64,000 bases of DNA from Brucella haematophila (GTDB lineage Bacteria > Pseudomonadota > Alphaproteobacteria > Rhizobiales > Rhizobiaceae): the NCBI RefSeq assembly GCF_005938105.1, contig NZ_VCPE01000006.1, positions 237,918-301,917 on the forward strand, given 5' to 3'. Each line of letters starts with the position of its first letter. Position 1 is the first letter of the stretch. This document shows, in pieces, positions 56,844 through 64,000 of this stretch. The notes beneath the pieces were generated by a model. The model ran no database searches. It saw only the letters and a list, made by a program, of their open reading frames with translations, and was not told the DNA's origin. A program made the translations under genes and the position numbers.

Positions 56844-58406
56844 TCAGCCGGAGACTTTCAGATAGTCGACAGCCCGCGCCAGCCAGCAACTGACCGAAGC
56901 CGCGATAATATCGCCCTTGTCATTGCGACGGAAGACCAGCTTCCATTCGCCCGGCGACGGCGCATCCATGGAACGCTGCACCGGCATGAGCCAGACATCG
57001 GCACCCACGGCATAAAGCGGATACATGTCGCTTTTGCCCAGAAAACCTTCAAACGCGCCGTAGATCGCGCCGCCTTCGGCCACCAGAGCTAAGTCTGCGC
57101 CAAGCTCTTCATTGCGGAAACGCCCAACAATGTCGCGCTTGGCCTCGCCCGTCACACGGCTCATGGTGAGAAACAGGTTTTCATCGGCGCGCGCGAGATG
57201 GATCGTATCGCCCTCGCGGCGGATCGAGGTCATGGAGGACCGCGCCTCGTCCTTGCTCACCACATCCATTACTTCCGGACCGGTGCCGAAACGCGCTTTC
57301 ATCCGACCGCGCCCGGCATCCTCAAGGCTGAGCACCAGACCGGTTTCCGCGTCGAGCCACGACCCGAACCAGCCCGCATCGGCTTCGACCCGTTCCGGTT
57401 CCGGCGATGGCACACCGAGCGCAAGCTTCATCAGCTTGGCCGCGAGATCAGAAGCGCCGCCTTCAAAATTGAACATGGCAATGGTGGAAATCCGCTCATC
57501 GGCGCAATGCCAGCGCTGGCAGCGCCAACCGCGCAACGCGCCACCATGGCCGGTGAGCCGCTTGCCGCCCACTTCCTCAAATTTGAGGCCGAAGCCATAA
57601 GGCGCTGCTGCGCCATCGCTGAAAACCTGCGGCCCGCTCAATCGGCGATAAAGGCCGGTCTCGTCATCGCGCGTTGCGTCGATGAACTGTTCCCAGGCGA
57701 TCATGTCGTCCAGCGAGGCGCAAATGCCCGCATCGCCCATCCAGTGGATGCGGTTGGTGGCAGGCAGGAAGCCGCGCACCGTATCGCCTTCATAGCCGGT
57801 GCATTCAGTGAATTGCGCCGTATCGGTGATCTGTTCCGCCGTCTTCATGCCAGCCGGTTTGAAAATCCGCTCCGACAGAAGATCGACCAGTGAGCGGCCC
57901 GTATGGCTCTCAATCAAATCCGCCAGAATGCGGAAATTGCCATTGCAGTAGGAATAATGACTGCCCGGCGCAAAATGCGTTGTCTTCAGGCGTTTCAGCA
58001 GCGATTGTGCATGTTCCGCCAGAAACACACCTTCCGGGTCGCCGCCGCAAAGCACCGTCAACGCCCAGTAATCGCGCAGGCCCGACTGGTTGTTGCACAG
58101 GGTGCGCAGGCTCGGGCGCTCATCCTCGAAACCGGCGAGATAGGCGGCCAGCGCATCGTCCAGCACTTCCGGCTCGCCGACGCTGTCGAGAAGCACGCCG
58201 CAGGTAAACTGCTTGCTGACCGAGCAGATCGGCATCCGCGTTTGCGCCGTCATCGGCTGACGCGCGCGCAGATCGGCAAAACCCCAGGCATGACTGAGGA
58301 CGACTGCGCCGTCCTTGACGACGGCGACGACACCGCCGGGGCCTTTATAGTTCTGCGGGATGGTGTCGACGAAAGCGCGAAGGGCGGGAAGATCAAGATG
58401 CGGCAT
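56844..58406 (-). CDS. dap: D-aminopeptidase (beta-lactamase-like serine hydrolase)
   Basis: This penicillin-recognising serine peptidase releases N-terminal D-amino acids (D-Ala, Gly) from peptides. From the ATG at 58406 the protein has 520 aa, the length of the Ochrobactrum anthropi enzyme, and the known catalytic residues fall at the same numbers: Ser62 and Lys65 in ICSVSKQF, Tyr153 in HYSYCNGN. The KTG-like HGG is in [18 protein letters not shown] near 287. Two C-terminal antiparallel beta domains (about 330-520) follow. An upstream ATG at 58448 would add 14 residues without family support. It works naturally with the D-Ala enzymes alr, dadA and dat. Confidence 0.95.
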   Translation of the reverse strand: MPHLDLPALRAFVDTIPQNYKGPGGVVAVVKDGAVVLSHAWGFADLRARQPMTAQTRMPICSVSKQFTCGVLLDSVGEPEVLDDALAAYLAGFEDERPSLRTLCNNQSGLRDYWALTVLCGGDPEGVFLAEHAQSLLKRLKTTHFAPGSHYSYCNGNFRILADLIESHTGRSLVDLLSERIFKPAGMKTAEQITDTAQFTECTGYEGDTVRGFLPATNRIHWMGDAGICASLDDMIAWEQFIDATRDDETGLYRRLSGPQVFSDGAAAPYGFGLKFEEVGGKRLTGHGGALRGWRCQRWHCADERISTIAMFNFEGGASDLAAKLMKLALGVPSPEPERVEADAGWFGSWLDAETGLVLSLEDAGRGRMKARFGTGPEVMDVVSKDEARSSMTSIRREGDTIHLARADENLFLTMSRVTGEAKRDIVGRFRNEELGADLALVAEGGAIYGAFEGFLGKSDMYPLYAVGADVWLMPVQRSMDAPSPGEWKLVFRRNDKGDIIAASVSCWLARAVDYLKVSG

Positions 58407-58454
58407 GATGGGTCTCGGACGACTCGGATGAAAATCAACAGCCGTCACGAGGCA

Positions 58455-59261
58455 TCATTTCAGCCGATCAATCAAGGCCATAGCCGCATGGGGATTATGC
58501 GCCTTATAGCCGCTGATAACATAGAGATAGACATCGCGCGCCACGCCGTCATCCACGGCAGGTTCGATGGTGCGCAAACCGCCTGGAGCCTTTCCGGCGG
58601 CAATCGCCTTGGCCCTTGTCGCCCATTGGTCGAGTTCGGCTTCGCTATAGCCGAGCGGCTCGCCTTCCCTGGTGCCCATGATCCGCAGATAAGCGAAAGG
58701 GGCTGCCAGATCTGCAAATTGCGGAAAGGCGCTGTCACCGGCAATGACGGCTGCAACACCATATTCCCGCAACAGCGCGGTAAAATCGGGCGAATTGAAA
58801 CTGTCGTGGCGCACTTCCACCGCATGGCGCAGGTCGCGTCCGTCAAGGCGCTTTGGCAAAAGCTTGAGAAAGGCTTCGAAATCCACCGGATCGAATTTCT
58901 TCGTTCCCATGAACTGCCAGTTAACGACGCCAAGCTTCTCCTTCAGCTCCATCACGCCGCCGGTCAGAAAGCGCTCAATGCTTTCGCCAGCTTCGGCCAG
59001 CACGCGGCGATTGGTCGAAAAACGTGGCGCTTTCAGCGAAAAGACAAAGCCGTCTGGCGTTTCGTCATGCCACTTGGCAAAGGTCGTCGGCTTTTGCGGG
59101 CCGTAATAGGTGGAATTGATCTCGATCGAGGTCAGCTTGCTCGACGCATATTCCAGCTGGCGCTTCTTCGCGAGCTTCTCCGGATAAAAGCTCTCGTCCC
59201 ACGGCTCGAATGCCCAGCCGCCAATGCCGACACGAATTTTGCCAGAGTTTGCTTGCGCCAT
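58455..59261 (-). CDS. DUF72-domain protein
   Basis: This is a TIM-barrel-like protein of unknown function (268 aa), a common family in bacteria. Typical stretches are RVGIGGWAFEPWDESFYPEKLAKKRQLEYASSKLTSIEINSTYYG near residue 9, FVFSLKAPRFSTNRRVLAEAGE near 70 and AFAYLRIMGTREGEPLGYSEAELDQWA near 190. GGGAGG precedes the start at 59261. It lies 48 nt upstream of dap in the same direction. Confidence 0.88.
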   Translation of the reverse strand: MAQANSGKIRVGIGGWAFEPWDESFYPEKLAKKRQLEYASSKLTSIEINSTYYGPQKPTTFAKWHDETPDGFVFSLKAPRFSTNRRVLAEAGESIERFLTGGVMELKEKLGVVNWQFMGTKKFDPVDFEAFLKLLPKRLDGRDLRHAVEVRHDSFNSPDFTALLREYGVAAVIAGDSAFPQFADLAAPFAYLRIMGTREGEPLGYSEAELDQWATRAKAIAAGKAPGGLRTIEPAVDDGVARDVYLYVISGYKAHNPHAAMALIDRLK

Positions 59262-59463
59262 CTTGTCCTCCCGACATGAGATCATCTGTTTTGCTCATCA
59301 TGTTTAGTCTGTATTCACGCCGGGGGCTATGCTGTTATGCATATGTTTGACCGGGAGGGGCCGAACAATATCAACTGCGTGTGGTGCATACCAAAGGGCC
59401 CTACGGTTCGCCCCGCCATCCAAAGAAGAGACGAACAATCGTCCGAGATTTGAGAGTGAGGAA

Positions 59464-61158
59464 ATGCATCAGATGACCAGCAAACCCAATACGCGTACCG
59501 GGGGCCAGATATTGGTGGACGCGTTGCGCATTCACGGCGTGGACCGTGTTTTCTGCGTTCCCGGAGAAAGCTATCTCGCCGCGCTCGACGCTTTTCACGA
59601 CGTACCGGATGAAATCGATCTAATCGTCTGCCGTCAGGAAGGCGGCGCGGCCTATATGGCTGACGCCCATGGCAAACTGACCGGTAAGCCCGGCATCTGT
59701 TTCGTCACGCGCGGACCGGGCGCGACCAACGCCTCCGTCGGCGTACACACCGCTTTTCAGGATTCGACGCCGATGCTCCTGTTCATCGGTCAGGTGGCCA
59801 GCGACCAGGTGGAGCGCGAAGCCTTTCAGGAAGTCGATTACCGCCGCATGTTCGGCCAGATGGCCAAATGGGTCGTGCAGATCGACGATGCCGCCCGCAT
59901 TCCGGAGCTGGTCAGTCAGGCCTTTCATCGCGCCGTCAACGGACGCCCCGGCCCGGTTGTGATCGCCCTGCCGGAAGATATGCTGACATCTTATGCCGCT
60001 GTCAGCGATGCCCCGGCCTATAAAAAGGTCGAGATGCATCCGGGTCAGGACCAGTTGCAGGACATGGTGCAACTGATCGAAAAGGCCGAACGCCCGCTGA
60101 TGATCGTCGGCGGTGGCGGCTGGGATCAGGACGCGGTGCGCGACCTGCGCACATTTGCCGAAAACATGCATCTGCCGGTGGCTGCTTCCTTCCGCTGTCA
60201 GGACATGTTCGACAACACCCATCCGCTTTATGCGGGCGAAATGGGCACGTCGATCAGCCCGAAGCTGGCGCAACGCGTGCGCGACAGCGACCTTCTCGTG
60301 GTCGTCGGCGCGCGGCTTGGCGAAATGACCACGCAGGGTTATGAGCTTGTCAGCATTCCGGTGCCGCAACAGAAGCTCATCCACATCCATCCGGGTGCCG
60401 AAGAACTGGGCCGTGTCTATCACGCCGATCTGCCGATCAATGCCAGCATGCCGGCTTTCGCCCGCGCTGCATCGAAGCTTGCCCCCATTGCCGCGCCACG
60501 CAGCAAGGCATGGGCGGAAACGGCCAATGCCGATTATCGCGATAATATGAAAACGCCGGTCATACCGGGCGCGGTGCAGATGGGCGAGATCATGGAATGG
60601 CTACGCGCGCATCTGCCAGCTGATTCCATCATCACCAATGGCGCTGGCAACTATTCCGCCTGGCCGCATCGCTTTTACCAGTACCGCACCTATCGCAGCC
60701 AATTGGCGCCCACCAACGGCTCCATGGGCTATGGCGTCCCGGCTGCGGTATCGGCCAAGCTTGCCGCACCGGAGCGGACCGTTGTGGCCTTTGCCGGTGA
60801 CGGCTGCTTCCTGATGAACGGTCAGGAACTGGCGACCGCCACGCAATATAATGCCAAGGCGATTTTCGTGGTGGTCAATAATGGCATGTACGGAACCATC
60901 CGCATGCATCAGGAGCGAACCTATCCGGGTCGCGTTTCCGGCACGGGCCTTGCCAATCCGGATTTCGCCGCTCTTGCACGCGCCTATGGCCTGCATGGCG
61001 AAACGGTCGAAGCGACAGCCGATTTTGCAGCCGCTTTCGAGCGCTGCGAACAATCCGGCAAGCCTGCCTTGATCGAAATCCGCATCGACCCGGAAGCGCT
61101 TTCACCGAAAATGTCGCTCAGCCAGATGCGGGAACAAGGCCTCGCCAAGCAGAAGTAA
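59464..61158 (+). CDS. Thiamine-diphosphate enzyme, acetolactate synthase-like
   Basis: This ThDP-dependent carboligase/decarboxylase has 564 aa and three domains. The N-terminal pyrimidine-binding part has the catalytic Glu in VCRQEGGAAYMADAHGKLTGKPG near residue 58. A central domain holds HPGQDQLQDMVQLIEKAERPLMIVGGGGW near 190. The C-terminal ThDP motif is FAGDGCFLMNGQELATATQYNAKAIFVVVNNG near 445. No small ilvH-like subunit is adjacent, so this is not the biosynthetic IlvB. Family members include sulfoacetaldehyde acetyltransferase, oxalyl-CoA and benzoylformate types; the substrate is not decided. The start has a GTGAGGA site close by; an ATG three codons later is also possible. Confidence 0.87.
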   Translation: MHQMTSKPNTRTGGQILVDALRIHGVDRVFCVPGESYLAALDAFHDVPDEIDLIVCRQEGGAAYMADAHGKLTGKPGICFVTRGPGATNASVGVHTAFQDSTPMLLFIGQVASDQVEREAFQEVDYRRMFGQMAKWVVQIDDAARIPELVSQAFHRAVNGRPGPVVIALPEDMLTSYAAVSDAPAYKKVEMHPGQDQLQDMVQLIEKAERPLMIVGGGGWDQDAVRDLRTFAENMHLPVAASFRCQDMFDNTHPLYAGEMGTSISPKLAQRVRDSDLLVVVGARLGEMTTQGYELVSIPVPQQKLIHIHPGAEELGRVYHADLPINASMPAFARAASKLAPIAAPRSKAWAETANADYRDNMKTPVIPGAVQMGEIMEWLRAHLPADSIITNGAGNYSAWPHRFYQYRTYRSQLAPTNGSMGYGVPAAVSAKLAAPERTVVAFAGDGCFLMNGQELATATQYNAKAIFVVVNNGMYGTIRMHQERTYPGRVSGTGLANPDFAALARAYGLHGETVEATADFAAAFERCEQSGKPALIEIRIDPEALSPKMSLSQMREQGLAKQK

Positions 61159-61161
61159 TCC

Positions 61162-61188
61162 AAAGCCCCGGTTCGTCCGGGGCTTTTC
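61162..61188 (+). terminator. Terminator of the ThDP-enzyme gene
   Basis: The stem AAAGCCCCGG/CCGGGGCTTT (61162-61171 and 61177-61186) with a 5-nt loop is followed by T, 4 nt after the stop codon. Confidence 0.9.
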
Positions 61189-61236
61189 ATGACACGATCC
61201 ATCCAAGAGCCTGAATCAAAAAGCGGCATGTGTGTG

Positions 61237-61315
61237 CGAAAATGGTGATTTTCGAGTACCGGAGCGGAGCGTACTTTTGGGTACGTGAGCACCGGAATGC
61301 AGAAAATTGCCATTT
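61237..61315. repeat. Structured intergenic element with nested inverted repeats
   Basis: Outer arms AAATGGTGATTTTC (61240-61253) and GAAAATTGCCATTT (61302-61315) pair with two mismatches. Inside lie CGTAC/GTACG (61270-61274 and 61281-61285) around TTTTGG, and CGAAAA/TTTTCG (61237-61242 and 61249-61254). It looks like a dispersed palindromic repeat of alphaproteobacteria or a structured RNA; only one copy is in this window. Confidence 0.5.
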
Positions 61316-61409
61316 GCAGCCCCACAGGGCGACTTTTGGAACAGGCTCTACAACTTTCGTCTCACTGGTAAACATTCCAGCTGGACTCCGCTTTAAAAGC
61401 CCCGCATAC

Positions 61410-61432
61410 CCACTTTACGTTGCGTAAAGTGG
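61410..61432 (+). promoter_or_regulatory. Perfect hairpin overlapping the ribosome site of the 29-residue ORF
   Basis: CCACTTTACG (61410-61419) and CGTAAAGTGG (61423-61432) form a perfect 10-bp stem with a 3-nt loop. Its last two G residues are the first of the GGAGGGGG ribosome site at 61431-61438. It could be an operator or a translational switch. Confidence 0.6.
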
Positions 61433-61441
61433 AGGGGGACC

Positions 61442-61531
61442 ATGAACACGCTTAGTCTATCCATTATTTTGTTTGGTTGCATCGCGCTCGCCGTGGCGTG
61501 TTTTATCGCCTTTACCGGCGTCAATCTCTGA
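61442..61531 (+). CDS. 29-residue predicted single-helix membrane peptide
   Basis: This short reading frame encodes a peptide of 29 residues that begins MNTLSLSIILFGCIALAV and ends FTGVNL. Residues 5-25 are hydrophobic, enough for one membrane helix, with two cysteines at 13 and 20. A strong ribosome site (GGAGGGGG, core 6 nt from the ATG) and a 10-bp hairpin precede it. It is convergent with the LysR gene; its stop lies 17 bp from the LysR stop. I do not recognise it. Small bacterial membrane peptides often tune a transporter or kinase. Confidence 0.6.
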   Translation: MNTLSLSIILFGCIALAVACFIAFTGVNL

Positions 61532-61548
61532 CGTCAGGGCCTCGCCAA

Positions 61549-62463
61549 TCACGGCTGCAAAAGGCTTTCGCCCAGAAAATCGCTTGAGAATTCCCGCACG
61601 GCGCGAACCATGAAATCGCTGATGACGCGGATACGCGGCGCTGCCATGACATCGACATGGCAGCTCATCCAGTATTCGCGCACCAGATGCATATCGCGGG
61701 GCAGAACCGGTACCAGTTCAGGATGCTTGCTGGCGATAAAGAAGGGAAGCACACACAGGCCATAGCTGGTCTGTGTGGCGAGGAGTTGCGCGTGAATGCT
61801 GGAACTTTGATAGGTGCAGCGCTGGCCCGGCAGAATCTCGCGCATATAGTCCAACCCCGGCGTAAACACCATGTCCTCGATGTAGCCGATGAAGGGATGG
61901 CGGGCCAAATCCTCTTTGCTGCGGATTGGCGGATGGCGGGCCAGATAGTCGCGATGGCCATAGATGAACAGCCGGTAGGATGTGAGTTTGTCGCTGTGAT
62001 ATGGCCCGTTGCGCGGCATATGCAGCGTGATCGACAGTTCTGCCTCGCGGCGCGACAGCGACATGATTTGCTGGATCGTCACCACTTCCACGAACAGGCT
62101 CGGATAGGATTGCGCCAGCACCGGCAGGCGATCAGCCAGAAAGAAATTGCCGAAGCCTTCAAGCGTCGAAAGACGCACGACACCCGACAGCGCCGCCAGA
62201 TTGCCGGTGGCCTCTGTCTGGAACTTCATGGCCTCGCGTTCCATAACTTCCGCAGGCTCGACCAGACGTTCCCCCATTGGCGTCAGCATATAACCACGCG
62301 GGTTGCGCTCGAATAATTTGGTCGCCAGCGCCTGCTCCAGCCGGTCGATGCGGCGCAGCACCGTCACATGGCTGGTGCGCAATTGCCGCGCTGCGGTTGA
62401 GAGCTGCCCGGTGCGCGCAACGGCCAGAAAATATTGCAGATCGTCCCATGTAAACTGCCGCAT
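61549..62463 (-). CDS. LysR-family regulator
   Basis: This is a LysR regulator of 304 aa. Its winged helix (residues 1-62) reads FTWDDLQYFLAVARTGQLSTAARQLRTSHVTVLRRIDRLEQAL, where VTVLRRI replaces the more usual AVSRQI. The effector domain follows. The start at 62463 has GGGAG 7 nt upstream; the open frame extends 12 more codons. It is divergent from an ABC-transporter binding-protein gene and may control it through the TGAACAG palindrome between them. Confidence 0.9.
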   Translation of the reverse strand: MRQFTWDDLQYFLAVARTGQLSTAARQLRTSHVTVLRRIDRLEQALATKLFERNPRGYMLTPMGERLVEPAEVMEREAMKFQTEATGNLAALSGVVRLSTLEGFGNFFLADRLPVLAQSYPSLFVEVVTIQQIMSLSRREAELSITLHMPRNGPYHSDKLTSYRLFIYGHRDYLARHPPIRSKEDLARHPFIGYIEDMVFTPGLDYMREILPGQRCTYQSSSIHAQLLATQTSYGLCVLPFFIASKHPELVPVLPRDMHLVREYWMSCHVDVMAAPRIRVISDFMVRAVREFSSDFLGESLLQP

Positions 62464-62727
62464 GCCTGGCTCCCAAAAGACTGCCTGCATTTCCTTCAAG
62501 GCATCTGTACATTTCTGAACAGACGCTGTTCAAAAATTGTTGTTCTTGTACGCATTTGTCAATGCTACCGTTCGAATTGAAAGCCCGAATGGAGGAACAG
62601 ATCGGGCGGAAGCACAAAGATGATCGATCTGAGGAGGTCGGTCATCCTGCCTGGAAAAGGCCGCTTCACTGGAGGATACCGTTCGATTTTATCGAGGGGT
62701 TAAGGGAATTATTGGGAGGAGTATTTT
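62464..62727. other. Divergent intergenic region, LysR and binding-protein gene
   Basis: This 264-bp gap contains the TGAACAG palindrome and the GGGAGGAG ribosome site of the binding-protein gene. The 78-codon open frame at 62556 overlaps that gene in another frame and is not supported. Confidence 0.6.
62516..62532. promoter_or_regulatory. Candidate LysR operator
   Basis: TGAACAG (62516-62522) and CTGTTCA (62526-62532) are perfect 7-bp arms around ACG, and the 17-bp site contains T-N11-A spacing. It lies 53 bp upstream of the LysR start and about 195 bp upstream of the ABC binding-protein gene. Confidence 0.6.
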
Positions 62728-63933
62728 ATGAAGTGTCTTGCACTCGCAACGGCAGCACTGCTGGCTGCAACGGCCATATCTTCAGCAGCTGAAATTTCCG
62801 ATGGTAAAGTCAAGATCGGCATTTTGAACGACCAGTCGGGCGTCTATGCCGATTTCGGTGGCAAATGGTCTTATGAGGCCGCCAAAATGGCTGCCGAGGA
62901 TTTCGGTGGCAAGGTGCTCGATGCGCCGATTGAAATCATCACCGCCGACCATCAGAACAAGCCTGACGTCGCGTCGAACATCGCGCGCCAGTGGTACGAC
63001 ACCGAGCAGGTCGATTCCATCATGGAACTGACGACCTCGTCCGTCGGCCTTGCCGTGCAGGCGCTGTCGAAGGACAAGAAGAAGATCACCATCAATACGG
63101 GCGCAGCCACATCGGAACTGACCGGCAAGCAGTGCACGCCTTACGGGTTCCATTGGGCCTATGACACCCACGCGCTTGCAGTTGGCACCGGCGGTTCGCT
63201 CGTGCAGCAGGGCGGCGATACATGGTTCTTCCTGACCGCCGACTATGCCTTCGGCTATTCGCTGGAAGAACAGACCACGAAATTCGTGGAATCGAAGGGC
63301 GGCAAGGTACTGGGTTCCGTCCGCCATCCGCTGTCCACCACGGACTATTCCTCGTTCCTGTTGCAGGCGCAGTCTTCCGGCGCGAAGGTTGTCGGTCTCG
63401 CCAATGCGGGTCTCGATACCTCCAACGCGATCAAGCAGGCCGCAGAATTCGGCATTGTTGCAGGCGGACAGCGCCTCGCCGCCCTGCTCTTCACCCTGTC
63501 GGAAGTGCACGGTCTCGGCCTCGAAGCCGCACAGGGCCTGACCCTGACCGAAGGTTTCTACTGGGATCGCGATGATGAATCGCGCGCATTCGGCAAGCGC
63601 TTCTTCGACCGCACCGGCCGTATGCCGAACATGATTCAGGCAGGCACCTACTCCGCCGTCACGCAATATCTGAAGGCGATCAAGGAAGCGGGCACGGACG
63701 AAACCGAAGCCGTCGCCAAGAAGCTGCATGAAATGCCAGTTGAAGACGTCTTTGCCCGTCACGGCAAGGTCGGCCCCAACGGACGCATGATCTACGACAT
63801 GTATCTGATGGAAGTGAAGAAGCCGGATGAAAGCAAGGCCCCTTGGGATTACTATAAGGTGCTGGCAACGATCCCCGGCGATCAGGCTTATATGAAGCCG
63901 GAAGAAAGCGGCTGTCCGTTGGTAAAGCAGTAA
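62728..63933 (+). CDS. ABC transporter substrate-binding protein (leucine/amide-binding family)
   Basis: This is a periplasmic binding protein of 401 aa of the LivJ/AmiC-like family (Peripla_BP_6). The signal peptide is MKCLALATAALLAATAISSAAE. Mature stretches are VKIGILNDQSGVYADFGGKWSYEAAKMAAEDFGG, AVQALSKDKKKITINTGAATSELTGKQC and FGYSLEEQTTKFVESKGGKVLGSVRHPLSTTDYSSFLLQAQ. A strong GGGAGGAG precedes the ATG. It opens an operon whose next gene starts at 63946. The family takes branched-chain amino acids, urea, amides and aromatic acids; the LysR gene beside it suggests a catabolic substrate. Confidence 0.9.
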   Translation: MKCLALATAALLAATAISSAAEISDGKVKIGILNDQSGVYADFGGKWSYEAAKMAAEDFGGKVLDAPIEIITADHQNKPDVASNIARQWYDTEQVDSIMELTTSSVGLAVQALSKDKKKITINTGAATSELTGKQCTPYGFHWAYDTHALAVGTGGSLVQQGGDTWFFLTADYAFGYSLEEQTTKFVESKGGKVLGSVRHPLSTTDYSSFLLQAQSSGAKVVGLANAGLDTSNAIKQAAEFGIVAGGQRLAALLFTLSEVHGLGLEAAQGLTLTEGFYWDRDDESRAFGKRFFDRTGRMPNMIQAGTYSAVTQYLKAIKEAGTDETEAVAKKLHEMPVEDVFARHGKVGPNGRMIYDMYLMEVKKPDESKAPWDYYKVLATIPGDQAYMKPEESGCPLVKQ

Positions 63934-63945
63934 GAGGCTGATTGG

Positions 63946-64000
63946 ATGGAAGCTTCGACTGTGAGAGATGCGGCTCTGCGTGAGGCAGGGCCGTCGGGTT
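63946..64000 (+). CDS. Start of next ABC operon gene (truncated by window end)
   Basis: An ATG 12 nt after the binding-protein stop, preceded by AGAGG, opens a frame that runs to the window end without a stop (begins MEASTVRDAALREAGPSG). Gene order in this family predicts an ATPase or permease of the same importer. Only 18 codons are visible. Confidence 0.45.
   Translation, partial: MEASTVRDAALREAGPSG

Noticed and set aside
57903-59279. 458-codon plus-strand frame over dap and DUF72
   Set aside because: It is antisense to the D-aminopeptidase, whose catalytic residues are all present, and to the DUF72 gene.
62556-62792. 78-codon plus-strand frame in front of the last binding-protein gene
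   Set aside because: It overlaps the signal peptide region of that gene in another frame and has a weak start.

Overview
The window is about 64 kb of GC-rich alphaproteobacterial chromosome with almost no non-coding space, and it reads as Ochrobactrum/Brucella (Brucellaceae). The strongest taxonomic pointers are a D-aminopeptidase that matches, as I recall it, the 520-residue enzyme of Ochrobactrum anthropi (S62/K65/Y153 at the same positions), a ChvE-GguAB sugar system of rhizobial type, a complete hut locus with HutC, and a dispersed palindromic repeat family of the kind found in Brucella and Ochrobactrum. No tRNA, rRNA, CRISPR array, prophage or transposase gene was found. It looks like a catabolic region with few mobile features.

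Layout. 1-2.9 kb: the 3' end of tex and an acyltransferase. 2.9-6.8 kb: an ABC importer of the ferric iron/2-aminoethylphosphonate type. 7.1-12.6 kb: a lysine/pipecolate module (amaA-like oxidase, LysR, hglS, amaB). 12.7-17.8 kb: a small secreted Cys-rich protein, purU and an amino-sugar operon (GntR, SIS deaminase-like, nagA, second SIS protein). 17.9-25.1 kb: a FdhF/YdeP-type molybdo-enzyme translationally coupled to a small winged-helix protein, then lldD, an Lrp regulator and alr-dadA. 25.1-27.5 kb: a XRE-cupin regulator and an omega-transaminase flanked by inverted copies of the repeat. 27.5-35.7 kb: hutC-hutF divergent from hutIHGUD. 35.9-39.5 kb: a TauABC-like importer and a D-amino acid aminotransferase. 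39.6-49.4 kb: one long leftward run encoding sugar uptake (ChvE-GguA-GguB) and oxidative galactose/arabinose breakdown. 49.7-56.4 kb: ytfQRT-yjfF, a FadR-type regulator and an aldo-keto reductase. 56.4-64 kb: OsmC, D-aminopeptidase, DUF72, a thiamine-diphosphate enzyme, a previously uncalled 29-residue membrane peptide, LysR and the start of an amino-acid-type ABC operon.

Themes. Several modules feed glutamate/2-oxoglutarate: histidine through hut, lysine through pipecolate and 2-oxoadipate, and possibly arabinose through the AraD1 branch. D-amino acid enzymes (alr, dadA, dat, dap) recur across the window. Each catabolic unit tends to carry its own regulator with a visible candidate operator: TGTATATACA for HutC, four copies of GGTTCTAT by the amino-sugar GntR, TGAACAG-N3-CTGTTCA by the last LysR, and AGGGTTTAAACCCT upstream of chvE.

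The most unusual observations are the repeats that supply stop codons of genes, the hairpin-led 29-residue peptide, the Cys-rich peptide in an AT-rich pocket, and the FdhF/winged-helix pair. All functions are read from sequence and memory of families. No database search was run.
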